This document shows positions 36,901-44,122 of a stretch of 64,000 nt of DNA, one piece after another; within the stretch, counting starts at the first letter, position 1; each line of letters opens with the position of its first letter. Both the position numbers and the translations under genes were made by a program. Origin of the DNA: Diadema setosum (taxonomy: Eukaryota > Echinodermata > Echinoidea > Diadematoida > Diadematidae); the NCBI RefSeq assembly GCF_964275005.1, contig NC_092699.1, positions 17,660,901-17,724,900 of the forward strand, given 5' to 3'. The notes under the pieces are model-generated. The model had not been told where the DNA came from, searched no databases, and was given only the letters and a program-made list of their open reading frames with translations.

Positions 36901-39900
36901 CATCGATGACAAAAATTCTTCGACGTCATCCATCGTTTCTTCGTCAAACATGTCGGAAGTGTTCAACTCGCTGATATTCTGGGCCAGTGAAACGACATCT
37001 CTGACAAAATTCCTATAAATCATAGTCCAATTGCCGCCCAAGAGTCGCGGGTTTATTAGACTCTGTTCGATGGATTCCTCGTCATCGTCATTTTGTAACG
37101 AAGGGGCAAGGGACCGTATGATGGATAACAGAGGAGATGATGATGAGGAGGAGGATGATGTCGGTAATGGAGATGGCGGGTAATCCATTGTCTCCTGATC
37201 GTTGGGGGAGTTTTTCTCCTCATCGCCGGGGTAGCCCCCCTCTGAAACATCAGCCTTACCCGCTCTGTCCAATGAAGAATTCTTCAAATGCTTCGGAGCG
37301 TAGCCGTCAGCCGCGTCGAGTATGTTCAATATCGTCTCCCTGATGCGTTTGCTAAGCTTTCGTTCACTCTGCCGGTTGCGTAATAGGAGCATCGATGACA
37401 AAAATTCTTCGAGGTCATCCACTGTTTCTTCGTCAAACATGTCGGAAGTGTTCAACTCGCTGATATTCTGGGCCAGTGAAACGACATCTCTGACAAAATT
37501 CCTATAAATCATAGTCCAATTGCCGCCCAAGAGTCGCGGGTTTATTAGACTCTGTTCGATGGATTCCTCGTCATCGTCATTTTGTAACGAAGGGGCAAGG
37601 GACCGTATGATGGATAACAGAGGAGATGATGATGAGGAGGAGGAGGATGTCGGTAATGGAGATGGCGGGTAATCCATTGTCTCCTGATCGTTGGGGGAGT
37701 TTTTCTCCTCATCGCCGGGGTAGCCCCCCTCTGAAACATCAGCCTTACCCGCTCTGTCCAATGAAGAATTCTTCAAATGCTTCGGAGCGTAGCCGTCAGC
37801 CGCGTCGAGTATGTTCAATATCGTCTCCCTGATGCGTTTGCTAAGCTTTCGTTCACTCTGCCGGTTGCGTAATCGGAGCATCAATAACAAAAATTCTTCG
37901 ACGTCATCCATCGTTTCTTCGTCAAAGACGCGGAAAGTGGTCAACTCGCTGATATTCTGGGCCAAAGAAACGACACCTCTGACGAAATTCCTATAAATCA
38001 CAGTCCAATTGCCGCTCAAGAGTCGCGGGTTTATTAGACGCTGTTCGATTGATTCCTCGTCATCGTCAGCTTGTAACGAAGGGGCAAGGGACCGCATGAT
38101 GGATAATGGAGGAGATGATGATGATGAGGAGTATGTCGGTAATGGAGATGGCGGGTAATCCATTGTCTCCTGATCGTTGGGGGAGTTTTCATCCTCATCG
38201 TCGGGGTAGCCCCCCTCTGAAACATCAGCCTTATCCGCTCTGTCCAATGAAGAAGTCTTCGAATGCTTTCGAGCGTAGCCGTCAGCCGCGTCGAGTATGT
38301 TCAATATCGTCTCCTTGATGCGTTTGCTAAGCTTTCGTTCACTCTGCCGGTTGCGTAATCGGATCATCAATAACAAAAATTCTTCGACGTCATCCATCGT
38401 TTCTTCGTCAAAGACGCGGGAAGTGTTCAATTTGCTGATATTCTGGGCCAAAGAAACGACACCTCTGACGAAATTCCTATAAATCATCGTCCAATTACCA
38501 CTCGTTTCCGTATCATTCTTCTCGGATGACGCGTCTGGTGGTGGTGCTGGCGCTGGCGATGGTGTCGGTGGATTCCCGTCTCGTATCTGCTTGGCAAGAG
38601 CTCCAAAGCAAAAGTTGATACTTTCCGAATCTTCTCCGTGCGCTGCCACCCAGCTGTCCTGCTCCGCAAGTACCCGCTGGACAATCTTTGTCGGACAGTC
38701 GCGACAACCTTGTGACGCCACTTCCATCAGTGTCGCAGGACAGTCGTTGGACATGTTGGATGTCCGTCGCGCTTTGTTGGCAGAGCGATGATGACGCCCC
38801 GAACCGTGGTTATCGTCGCAAAGTATGTAGCGAAGCAGCAACTCCTCCTCCTCCTCGTGCTGACCCTCCTCCTGTTGACAAGGCATCCACTCCGTCCACT
38901 CCCCAGCTCCATACACTGAGTAGACGAGGCTCACTATTTAGAGTAGAGGTTATAAGGCAAAAGCAAAATGCCATTGCAGTTATGTACTTTGATTAAAAAA
39001 TTAAGAAACTTCAACAAATCAATAAACACAAAAAATGATGTACCAAAGTTGCATTTTAGGTAGGCCGAGAGTCTCTATAGTTTCGATTCCTTTTTTTTTA
39101 ATTGGCTTGTGGGTATTTCCTTCCGCGACCTTTGGAACTCATTAATAATTATTATAAAATGGGTTCAAGTATGTAGCCAATTGGAAGCGCTGAAATGAGT
39201 CACGTGTGCGTGCATTAATTTCTTCAGGTATGCACTAAGAAGAGTCTCTCTTCCACCTCCCTGGCCTGACGTACGTCACAATGTTTATACTAGCAGTGCG
39301 CACTCAATCAGTTGTTACAAGTGCCTCACGCGCTAATATACGCGCTGTCAATCCTGTAAACAACTTCTAGTTCGGGCCGCGGGCTGCCACAACAGCCGGC
39401 GGCCTTTCATGTGCATAACAGTACGTGGCGTACGTATACTCTTATACGTACGTACAGTACTTATGTGCGGGATTTCCGAGTGCGACGTGCGTAAATGTTT
39501 GGGACGAACTTCGGGAGCGAGTGCTACATGTAGCTGACTGGTATTGACCCACAAAGGTACGTGGATAATGCTGTTAGTTTTCGACCCATTTTATAAAACA
39601 AATGATGCACAGGATTATTTCGTGGCGTTAGTGAAGGTGCGGCGCACTCTCGAGTATTGACAACGGTTGCAAACATGCACTCGGCTGCGCCTCGTGCATG
39701 TCGCACCATTGTCAATACTCTCGAGCGCGCCGCACCTTCACTAACACACTCCTGTGCATCATTTGTATAATAATAGTGGCTACTTGTTTAGCGCACAGGT
39801 CCAAATTTCAGTGCTCATGGCGATTCAAAAATGAAAAGATAGATATATTATGCATAATACATGTTCAAACATGTCAACTAAGAAAAAAAAAAGATGGCAA

Positions 39901-42900
39901 AAAAACCCCCCAGATATATACCAAATAAAGAACACAACATATACCAAATAAAAGATGCAATATTGACAAATTGCCCTGCATTGACGTAAATAAGCACTGA
40001 ATTGATCAGTGTATTAGTAGTAGCCATGATAAAAAAAAAAAATCATGGGCGTACATACTCGAGGGGGATTCGAACCCCACGGCCTCCTGGGGGGGGGGGG
40101 GTTCATCAACGTTTGTCGGCGCTCTGACAACTTGAATCACCATAGTAACAGTCAGTGACCAGAGCATCTCAGCCAATCAAAACCAAGGATTTTGCTGAAA
40201 TTGGTTAGCGTCGACAGTTGTCGGCGCTGACAAGCGTTGATGAAACACCCCCCTGATCACCGGTAGAACACTGATAAATTCAGTGCTTATTTACATCGAT
40301 GCAGGGCAATTTGTCAATCAGTTGCAATAAAAGCATCTCGACGGAAGAATTTCATGAATTTGAATAATTACGCAGTACCCGCTGCATGCTATAAGGATTA
40401 GAACCAACACTTGCTGTCGGGCGAAAGCTCGGTGGTCTAGTGTAAGATGACGCCTGTTCGGTGATCAGGAGGTCGTGGGTTCGAATCCCGCTCGAGTATG
40501 TACGCCCATGATTTTTTTATCATGGCTACTACTAAAACCCTGACCAATTAAGTGCTTATTTACATCGATGTAGGGCAATTTGTCAATCAGTTGCAATGAA
40601 AGCATGTCGACGGAAGAATTTCATGAATCTGAACAGCAATTACAGTCTTCAGTGTGAGAGGAACAGAAATGTTTCAAACTTGGATTTGAATGTCTCTGTA
40701 GATGACAACTGCCTTAACTGAATAGGTAACTGATTCCACAATTTTGGTCCCATAACGGAGAAAGCACGATCGCCTCATGTATGTTTTACTCTGGGTGTTT
40801 GGAGTAACAATGCATCTGACGATGAACGTAGACTTCGTGTCGGATTGTGATCTCTTAACAGAGTTATTATTATAGGTATACGGGGAAAAAGAATGAACTG
40901 AATGACGTACTAACAATAGAATCTTATAAAAAATAATTCTGTTTTTCTACAGGTAACCAATTTAAGGAACGGAGAATTGGTAATATGGAATCAAACTTAT
41001 TAGTAAAAGTTAACATCCGGGCAGCAGAATTTTGCAACCGAGAAGAAATCAAAGCGTGAATAAGTATCTCAGCTGCAGATTCCTTTTAGGCAAATATTTC
41101 CTTATGAAACTTATATTACGCAACTGATATCTAACATTCCAGTGAATTTGAGTTACATGACTTCGAAATGACATTTCCTGATCAAATATTATAAGACATA
41201 AATTACGGGCTGTTTTTGACGGAGCAATACAACCGCTACCGATGTTGACATGACATGACTGGTAATCAACTTTACTTAACATATGCTTTGAACCTAATAA
41301 CAAAAATTCAGATTTATCATCATTCAGTTTAAGGCCGTTGGATGTAAGCCAGATTTTCAGGTCTTGCAAACATGCTGCAAGTTTTGCAATGGCGGATGAC
41401 AATGAAGACACAGTGGGTTTAAAAGACAAATAATTGTACAATTGTATATCATCCACATAATACAATGCTTGCGAAATACATTACTGATTGGTTGCATAAA
41501 GAAAAGAAAAAACAACGGAACTCCAACAGAACCCTGGGGTACAACAAACTTTGTGATAGTTTTACAAGCTAGGTAGAATCACCAATTCTGACATAATGAG
41601 ATCGTACACATTTAAAGAGCAAACGCAACTACATCAACGGTCTACCTTTGTTTATTATAATTTTTGCATCTTATCTACATAAAATGGGCTTAGTATTATG
41701 GTTAAAGTCAAAAGCACTTCCTTCGTTGCAGGTTTATTTATTTATTTATTTATTTATTTATTAAAGATCTTTATTCAGGATTACATGATCAGCAAATGTA
41801 CTGATTTTCATCAAGTTCCTGAGATACAAATATTATATAAGATAATTTACAATATATACAGATACATACTTAAAAAGTTCCAATCAGCTACAGTTTCATC
41901 AAAATAAAAAAAGATGATCCAAAAACCTGATCTAAAATGTTAGACATCAAATCCTTTTATGTTCTGAAAATGACAAAAGGATTTGATGTCTAACGTTTTG
42001 GATCAGGTTTTTGAATCACATGTTTGAGTGATCGGGGTTTGTTTGATGTAAATCGGTAGTTTATTGTATGAATGAAAATAAATACTTTGTCAGATACGTT
42101 ACCATCTATTATTGGTTCTTGAGACCTAATCTATTACAGACAGGAACAAAGGAAATTGAATTCATGTGTATCATTTGCATAAATCTTTTCCAATTTCATT
42201 CTTATCGTCTTCCGTGTATCATAATGACAAAATTTCGGAACTATATCAGAAAAGAAGTATTGTGGATTTGTGCCCGCTTCATGGCTCTCGTATTTCACGT
42301 ACATCTCAAAGTTTTATTGAAGAGTTATCTAATCTTATATCTATGACGAGAACATTCTTTACGTTTAGAAGTGCGGTTTTTTAAATAATCATAATGTGAT
42401 GTTCTTAGAAGTTAAAATGAATATATTGGCATGATTGGTGTTGGGTTTAAAATTGTTTACTAACGGGACGTCTGATGCGTGAGATACGTTATCACACACC
42501 GTTTTTAATCTGGCAGAGATGTTACCTGGCATTTACTATTTATGAGAAGTGTAATACTTATTCATGATGTTTCATACATAATCAATGAGATTGTAAATGC
42601 AGGGATACAGTTAAATTAGGGGAACATATTTTAAGTCGAAAATATTTATTTTCTTGCTTTTTATTTAGCCTTCAATTTATAAATCAGGATCATTTTTATT
42701 ACACATTAGATCACGACTGACTCCAAAATGTTCCATGATGTTTGTTTATGTTTAAGCTTGTAGTTTTACATAAGCATTGCCATTTTAAAGCGAGAAATAA
42801 GCAGACAATCAACGATTTTATAAGATGTAACGTAGCTGATAAATGGTATTAACATGAAAAAAAGGACTCTGCGTTTGGAAATGTTTCTAAAAAAAAATAT

Positions 42901-44122
42901 GAGCTTTCAAAAATCACCCATTGATTGTTTTGTATTCCTAAGGGATCAAACTTTCTGAATTGATAAAACATGAATGAAATCTTTGATGCTGAATTTTTGT
43001 CATCTGTACAACTGTAATTGCACACTTTTTCGGAGAATGGCCCATTAAGTAAACCAATCAAGGACGGTTCCTTGATGCCCAAATATCTTAACCTTTGAAT
43101 CAGAATAGCATGATTGACTGTGGCAAAAGCTAAGCTCATATCAAGCATGATAAGAGCAGTGATTTTACCACTATCTAATTCTCTGAACACATTATCTGTT
43201 AAGGTGACTAACAGGTGTTTCTACACTATGACCAGGCTTGTAAGCAGACTGAAATGAATCAAACAATTTATCATCTTGACCCCAGATATGTTGTCAATTG
43301 TGAGAAAACAACCTTCTCAAGCAGATAGGGTAAATTTGAAATTGGGCGGTAATTTTTGAGACACTGCTGATCCAAACCTGCTTTTTTACACACCTGTGGC
43401 ACTACATCTAACCTCAGGCTAGCATCTATGATTCTTGTGATAACCGGTGCTAAAACTTTGCTACACTTCTTAACCAAATCTGTTGGGATTGGATTATATA
43501 ATATGAGGAAATGAGGAAATGTCTGTCCATCTTATTTAACTGTTGTCATTCCGGAAAGAAATGAATATGATCGTTATAATTCAAGTCAGCAGGAAGGATT
43601 TGATCTGCGATTTCTGTGTTGGAATTTGTTGTTGTTTGTTTTTGTTTAATAATTCGGTTTAATAATACCGTCATTATACCGGAGACTGAACGTAATGAAA
43701 CACTAACAGAAAGCGCAGAATGTATGATATGAATATGACAGGCTATTCGGGAGCTTCCACCTAAGAGAGAAGAAGCAGTGCGACTCATCAAAAAGGAACA
43801 AGCTGTATTTATTAGATCTAGATAATTATTAACTTTTTTTTTCTACACAGACGAAAAGGATGATGAGGTGTCCCCATGAAGGAGGGGATCAGAGTTTAAA
43901 GAGATTAGGTCTAACAGAACAAGGCCTACATCATCAAAACTACAGTATGTTGTTTTAATCTCGAGAAGAAAACACACCTGAATCATTGCATGTTGGAGTT
44001 TGAAAACAAACACTAACGTTAGAAAACTAAATTCTAACACACCAAAACCAACATCTCTTACCTTGTGTGCTTGACCAGGCTAAAAACAACGCGATCAGCC
44101 ATATCGAAGTCGATTTAAACAT
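14631..44122 (-). CDS. Giant single-pass membrane protein: signal peptide, helical repeat arrays, three TSP1 domains, TM, cytoplasmic tail (8-exon model)
   Basis: Eight exons (44122-44062, 38915-34453, 30417-26514, 26137-22523, 22148-21969, 17208-17008, 16538-16341, 15310-14631) join with matching phases (1,0,1,1,1,1,1). They total 13302 coding bases, an exact multiple of three, giving 4433 residues plus TGA. Predicted order: signal peptide 1-20; WTEW/Cys segment to about 110; eight 163-residue repeats at about 160-1465; diverged 80-90-residue repeats at about 1509-2809; 69-residue repeats and a Ser/Thr/Pro-rich end at 2810-4014; three TSP1 domains at about 4015-4207; TM at about 4229-4251; tail 4252-4433. 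TSP1 domains are extracellular adhesion modules, so a type I cell-surface or matrix-contact role is likely. I do not recognise the whole protein. Small extra exons would be missed by this model. Confidence 0.85.
16071..16130. repeat. (CA)n microsatellite, preceded by (AT)n at about 16041-16065
   Basis: About 60 bp of CA in the intron between exons 7 and 8. Translated repeats here (CVCVCV) are not genes. Confidence 0.95.
16341..16538 (-). CDS. Giant protein exon 7: thrombospondin type 1 domain
   Basis: 198 bp, phase 1 to phase 1, acceptor TTCTGCATTCAG, donor A|GTGAAG. The peptide starts VWTEWNHWSLCSSNCSG, with the W-x-x-W-x-x-W ladder and paired Cys of TSP1. It has a later RHRSC strand and ends near SCSVLHLC, six Cys in all. 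The O-fucose consensus after the first Cys is not met (CSSNCS). The domain is longer than usual between the third and fourth Cys. Confidence 0.88.
17008..17208 (-). CDS. Giant protein exon 6: thrombospondin type 1 domain
   Basis: 201 bp, phase 1 to phase 1, acceptor GTGTTATTTCAG, donor CCGG|GTATGAG. The peptide FWADWSPWSPCSNRCGVGNH is followed by TRIRECMSNST and ends SCRQYDFDEC plus a short linker. It has the W-x-x-W-x-x-W ladder and six Cys. The CSNRCG turn has Arg where the O-fucose acceptor Ser/Thr normally sits, so fucosylation is unlikely here. Confidence 0.9.
17656..18609 (-). pseudogene. LINE copy 1, C-terminal reverse transcriptase part in shifted frame
   Basis: It continues the reverse transcriptase with [14 protein letters not shown] (the YADD catalytic motif) and the thumb/C-terminal region ending in [10 protein letters not shown] 1-bp insertion at about 18567, relative to the intact frame of copy 2, returns the reading frame here. 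Together with the upstream 2-bp insertion it leaves a patch of about 145 bp out of frame. No separate start codon of its own is expected. Confidence 0.85.
18616..21081 (-). CDS. LINE copy 1 polyprotein, N-terminal part: leader, 2A-like motif, endonuclease, start of reverse transcriptase
   Basis: The frame begins with a hydrophobic leader (MFVVSLILTLLPCMYCC region). At about residue 90 comes LLTSGDVEINPGP, the 2A-like sequence that causes ribosome skipping. Then an APE-type endonuclease ([40 protein letters not shown]) and the start of the reverse transcriptase ([36 protein letters not shown]). Near 18712 a 2-bp insertion shifts the frame and it ends after about 25 aberrant residues. A leader upstream of 2A suggests two products with different cell targeting. 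This copy is inactive as it stands. Confidence 0.87.
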   Translation of the reverse strand: MYVLHNAVMIMISIMERMRNMFVVSLILTLLPCMYCCTATCAFSRSILPTVKNDKNMSSTGIRVKGYSKACILYYKNASSTFHMSLLTSGDVEINPGPSFSVSATKDHAVDNNTRRAYSISDLLQLNPYNVYSTQPSCECLRINEVTWQRITALQINRVKKTHRGKRVVRQNRDQTVKLLHERKFVNSDISCMNMKFAMLNARSLKNKTAEFVDYILDHELDIVAICETWLTPNDAAPIGQLTPHGFTFKHIPRVGKRGGGIAVLFKSHLDIRIVDSPNVTTFEMIQMTLNYMQRSLHFINVYRPPSSVQFQIFLDEFSNVLDRQLLCSSDLLIAGDFNIPVDSSTSNSKLFSELLSAFNMIQHINEPTHNRGHVLDLLITHKGNTVQLCNTGVVEGISDHSAIMCELNLPKRCIKKTFVVTRNLKSVNPQEFVADTHVKSLLSAEPQVNNVDDEVNLYNTLLTATLDKLAPEKRIKVTIHPNTKWYTPEIAQAKLLRRQLERKSRSTKLEIHKQMYHAQRRCVNALIKDAKLQYHSKKVTDCGKDTKKLYKVANALLYRKQRSPLPEHLTHGDQVELANCFNQYFIDKIVAIQRSFPTRCEQPNDIVCEVKSELSEFQSVTVNEIEKLIKNSPNKSCELDPIPTDLVKKCGRVLAPVITRIINANLRLGVVPQVCKKAVIHPTLKKAGLDQECLKNYRPISNLPYLSKLLEKVVFSQLTMYLQDNELLDSFQSAYKPGHSVETLLVNLSDIVFRELDSGNITALIMLDMSSAFDTVDHAILIQRLRYCWASKELFLIGLYPTYVIDLIMSELVILSLVKL
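21969..22148 (-). CDS. Giant protein exon 5: thrombospondin type 1 domain
   Basis: 180 bp, phase 1 to phase 1, acceptor TCCTTTATAG, donor CATG|GTATGT. The peptide QWSEWSSWNSCSVSCGFGVQ is followed by TRHRQC and ends MSCVWDVC, a canonical six-Cys TSP1. It carries the W-x-x-W C-mannosylation motif and a perfect O-fucose site C-x-x-S-C-G (CSVSCG). Confidence 0.93.
22523..26137 (-). CDS. Giant protein exon 4: 69-residue helical repeats and Ser/Thr/Pro-rich stalk
   Basis: A single 3615-bp exon, phase 1 to phase 1, acceptor CTTCAATTTCAG, donor CAAG|GTGAGA. The middle has about six tandem 69-residue units with the core NDTISKILDELSAVFEDDKN, then LPESIVSL-x-x-FLS-x-I and MFREIMSRLQKMEG. Flanking segments are more diverged helical units with many N-x-S/T sites. 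The C-terminal 150 residues are rich in Thr, Ser and Pro (IPTTTPSAP, STSPPPPSTPSP), like an O-glycosylated stalk just before the TSP1 domains. No enzymatic motif was seen. Confidence 0.88.
24220..25440 (-). repeat. Coding tandem repeat, about 207-bp (69-residue) unit, about six copies
   Basis: The same plus-strand word (CTCATTATCTCCCTAAACAT or a close variant) recurs at about 24220, 24424, 24631, 24838, 25045 and 25252, a spacing of 204-207 bp. The units keep reading frame and stay inside exon 4. Confidence 0.92.
26514..30417 (-). CDS. Giant protein exon 3: diverged helical repeats
   Basis: A single 3904-bp exon, phase 0 in, phase 1 out, acceptor TTTTGATTGCAG, donor CAAG|GTATTA. The first 170 residues are charged and low in order. 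The rest is built from degenerate units of about 80-90 residues with a consensus like N-x-T-x-I-L-x-x-L, then F-x-x-F-L-x-x-L, then N-L-T-x-D-R-Q-x-F-x-x-F-L-x-A-L. Seven or more are clear in the C-terminal half, for example NVTSILNNLQRIL and NLTSTLNAIQQII. Each unit carries one or two N-glycosylation sequons. The pattern suggests antiparallel helices. No catalytic residues were recognised. Confidence 0.86.
31606..32189. mobile_element. Foldback element, about 584 bp, almost completely palindromic
   Basis: The left arm starts GGAAATCCAGTC and includes GAAATCGGATGACAAATAAG and TGACATTTTGAAG. The right arm holds the complements CAAAATGTCATAACTTCC, CATCCGATTTC and GGACTAGATTTCC. The arms pair nearly to the centre. 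A related, degraded sequence lies near 55600-55945. No protein is encoded. Confidence 0.75.
32595..32976 (-). mobile_element. TTAA-flanked inverted-repeat element, copy 2 (reverse orientation to 9861-10292)
   Basis: Termini are TTAAAGGGGCATGGTCCCGG and (CGGGAC)TATGCACCTTTAA. The interior is the reverse complement of the copy at 9861-10292, with scattered substitutions and small indels. Confidence 0.8.
33216..33895. mobile_element. Inverted-repeat element, about 680 bp, GGGGGATTTCAAGTT-type ends
   Basis: The left end is ATTGGGGGATTTCAAGTT and the right end is ACTTGAAATCACCCATTG. Interior words such as CGGTGTTGG recur. A fragment of the same family (GGGATTTCAAGTTCGATGCT through TCGAGCTCCAACAC) is at 30876-30960. 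Non-coding. Confidence 0.65.
34453..38915 (-). CDS. Giant protein exon 2: Trp/Cys N-terminal segment and eight near-identical 163-residue repeats
   Basis: A single 4463-bp exon, phase 1 in, phase 0 out, acceptor TCTACTCAG, donor ATC|GTGAGT. It begins VYGAGEWTEWMPCQ, a Trp/Cys start like a TSP1 strand but without a full TSP1 fold, then a Cys-containing segment and a Pro/Ala linker. Eight tandem units follow. Each has NWTMIYRNFVRGVVSLAQNI, then a FDEET-D-EEFL helix, RKLSKRI-ETILNILDAADG, an acidic linker (NDQETLDYPPSPLP), a poly-Ser stretch and LSIMRSLAPSLQ-DDDEESI. Each unit has NWT and NIS sequons. Helix spacing resembles subdomain A of the GAIN fold of adhesion GPCRs, which is inference only. 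No GPS cleavage motif was seen. Confidence 0.88.
34560..38500 (-). repeat. Coding tandem repeat, about 489-bp (163-residue) unit, eight copies
   Basis: The plus-strand marker CTATAAATCATCGTCCAATT (or a one- to three-base variant) occurs at about 38478, 37991, 37501, 37012, 36519, 36030, 35541 and 35048, a spacing of 487-493 bp. Adjacent units starting near 37020 and 37510 differ at very few positions. Length differences are multiples of three, mostly in the poly-Ser and acidic linkers. Confidence 0.95.
39588..39771. mobile_element. Palindromic MITE-like element abutting the LINE copy 3 tail
   Basis: The outer ends ATTTTATAAAACAAATGATG and CATCATTTGTATAAT are inverted. The inner arms GTTAGTGAAGGTGCGGCGC and GCGCCGCACCTTCACTAAC are perfect complements, with TCGAGTATTGACAA / TTGTCAATACTCTCGAG further in. 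The ends match the element at 2602-2783. Confidence 0.75.
39958..40420 (-). mobile_element. tRNA-derived SINE copies, inverted pair, interrupted by a MITE
   Basis: On the - strand from 40088 down to 39958 there is a B-box-like GGTTCGAATCC, GTATGTACGCCCATGA, an A/T run and a tail with GCAGGGCAATTTGTCAAT. Its head continues at 40254-40268 beyond the inserted MITE (TGATCACCGG matching GGTGATCAGG of the 40421 copy). From about 40269 a second tail (CAGTGCTTATTTACATCGAT) runs on the + strand, forming an inverted pair. Confidence 0.65.
40090..40253. mobile_element. MITE-like element with GTTTCATCAAC-type termini, copy 2
   Basis: Shares with 2862-3001 the core CTTGAATCACCATAGTAACA through GTTGATGAAACACCCCCC. 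The left end is altered to a poly-G run plus TTCATCAACGTTTGTCGGCG. It interrupts the tRNA-like head of a SINE. Confidence 0.8.
40421..40632 (+). mobile_element. tRNA-derived SINE, complete copy
   Basis: The head has an A-box-like TGGTCTAGTGT at about 40433 and a B box GGTTCGAATCC at 40478-40488, followed by a non-tRNA body (GTATGTACGCCCATGATTTT) and a tail ending TTTCATGAATCTGA. It is placed as a SINE rather than a working tRNA because the body continues past the tRNA and the same body and tail recur next to it in other orientations. Confidence 0.72.
41612..43044. mobile_element. Unidentified 1.4-kb insertion inside LINE copy 3
   Basis: LINE homology stops at about 41611 (ATGAGATCGTACACATTT) and resumes at about 43045 (AAACCAATCAAGGACGGTTC), so these bases are inserted. 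The content is AT-rich, with a (TTTA)n run near 41731-41762 and a strong hairpin (41921-42012). No coding frame was recognised. Confidence 0.55.
41921..42012. repeat. Near-perfect 92-bp hairpin
   Basis: The left arm AAAAACCTGATCTAAAATGT(TAGACATCAAATCCTTTT) pairs with (AAAAGGATTTGATGTCTAA)CGTTTTGGATCAGGTTTTT around a 16-bp loop. Confidence 0.85.
44062..44122 (-). CDS. Giant protein exon 1: signal peptide
   Basis: The start codon is at 44122-44120. The 20 codons read MFKSTSIWLIALFLAWSSTQ, a textbook signal peptide (Lys, hydrophobic core, small residues). The donor is CAAG|GTAAGAG in phase 1. Phase 1 matches the acceptor of exon 2 at 38915 and keeps the whole 13302-bp coding sequence in frame. 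Just upstream on the - strand is TCTGATATTTGCAG, a possible acceptor, so a non-coding 5' exon may exist. The link to exon 2 across 5.1 kb is by phase and logic, not transcript data. Confidence 0.78.

Larger units (their letters stand above)
39769..43497 (-). mobile_element. 2A-type LINE, copy 3, decayed and interrupted
   Basis: The 3' end (ATAATAGTGGCTACTTGTTT on the plus strand) matches copies 1 and 2. LINE sequence continues to about 39957, resumes at 40633-41611 and again at 43045-43497, in the order expected of the same element. Frames are broken by many indels. It retains fragments of the reverse transcriptase ([15 protein letters not shown] near 41400, LDMSLAFATVNHAIL near 43130). The 5' half is absent. 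Confidence 0.83.
38916..44061. other. Giant gene intron 1, with a nested transposon complex
   Basis: A 5.1-kb intron between the signal-peptide exon and exon 2. It holds a palindromic element (39588-39771), the decayed third LINE copy (39769-43497) with SINE, MITE and unknown insertions, and about 560 bp (43498-44061) in which nothing was recognised. Confidence 0.75.

Noticed and set aside
34560..38500. Regularly spaced repeats that could suggest a CRISPR array or a satellite
   Set aside because: The unit is 489 bp with no spacers, it is open throughout on the - strand, and length differences are whole codons. It is a coding repeat in a eukaryotic gene.
34453..38915. Many + strand open frames of 60-100 codons across the repeat exon
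   Set aside because: They recur with the same 489-bp period and are antisense shadows of the - strand repeats.
40421..40510. tRNA gene candidate with A- and B-box-like sequences
   Set aside because: The body continues into a non-tRNA sequence with a tail that recurs next to it in other orientations, so it is a tRNA-derived SINE.
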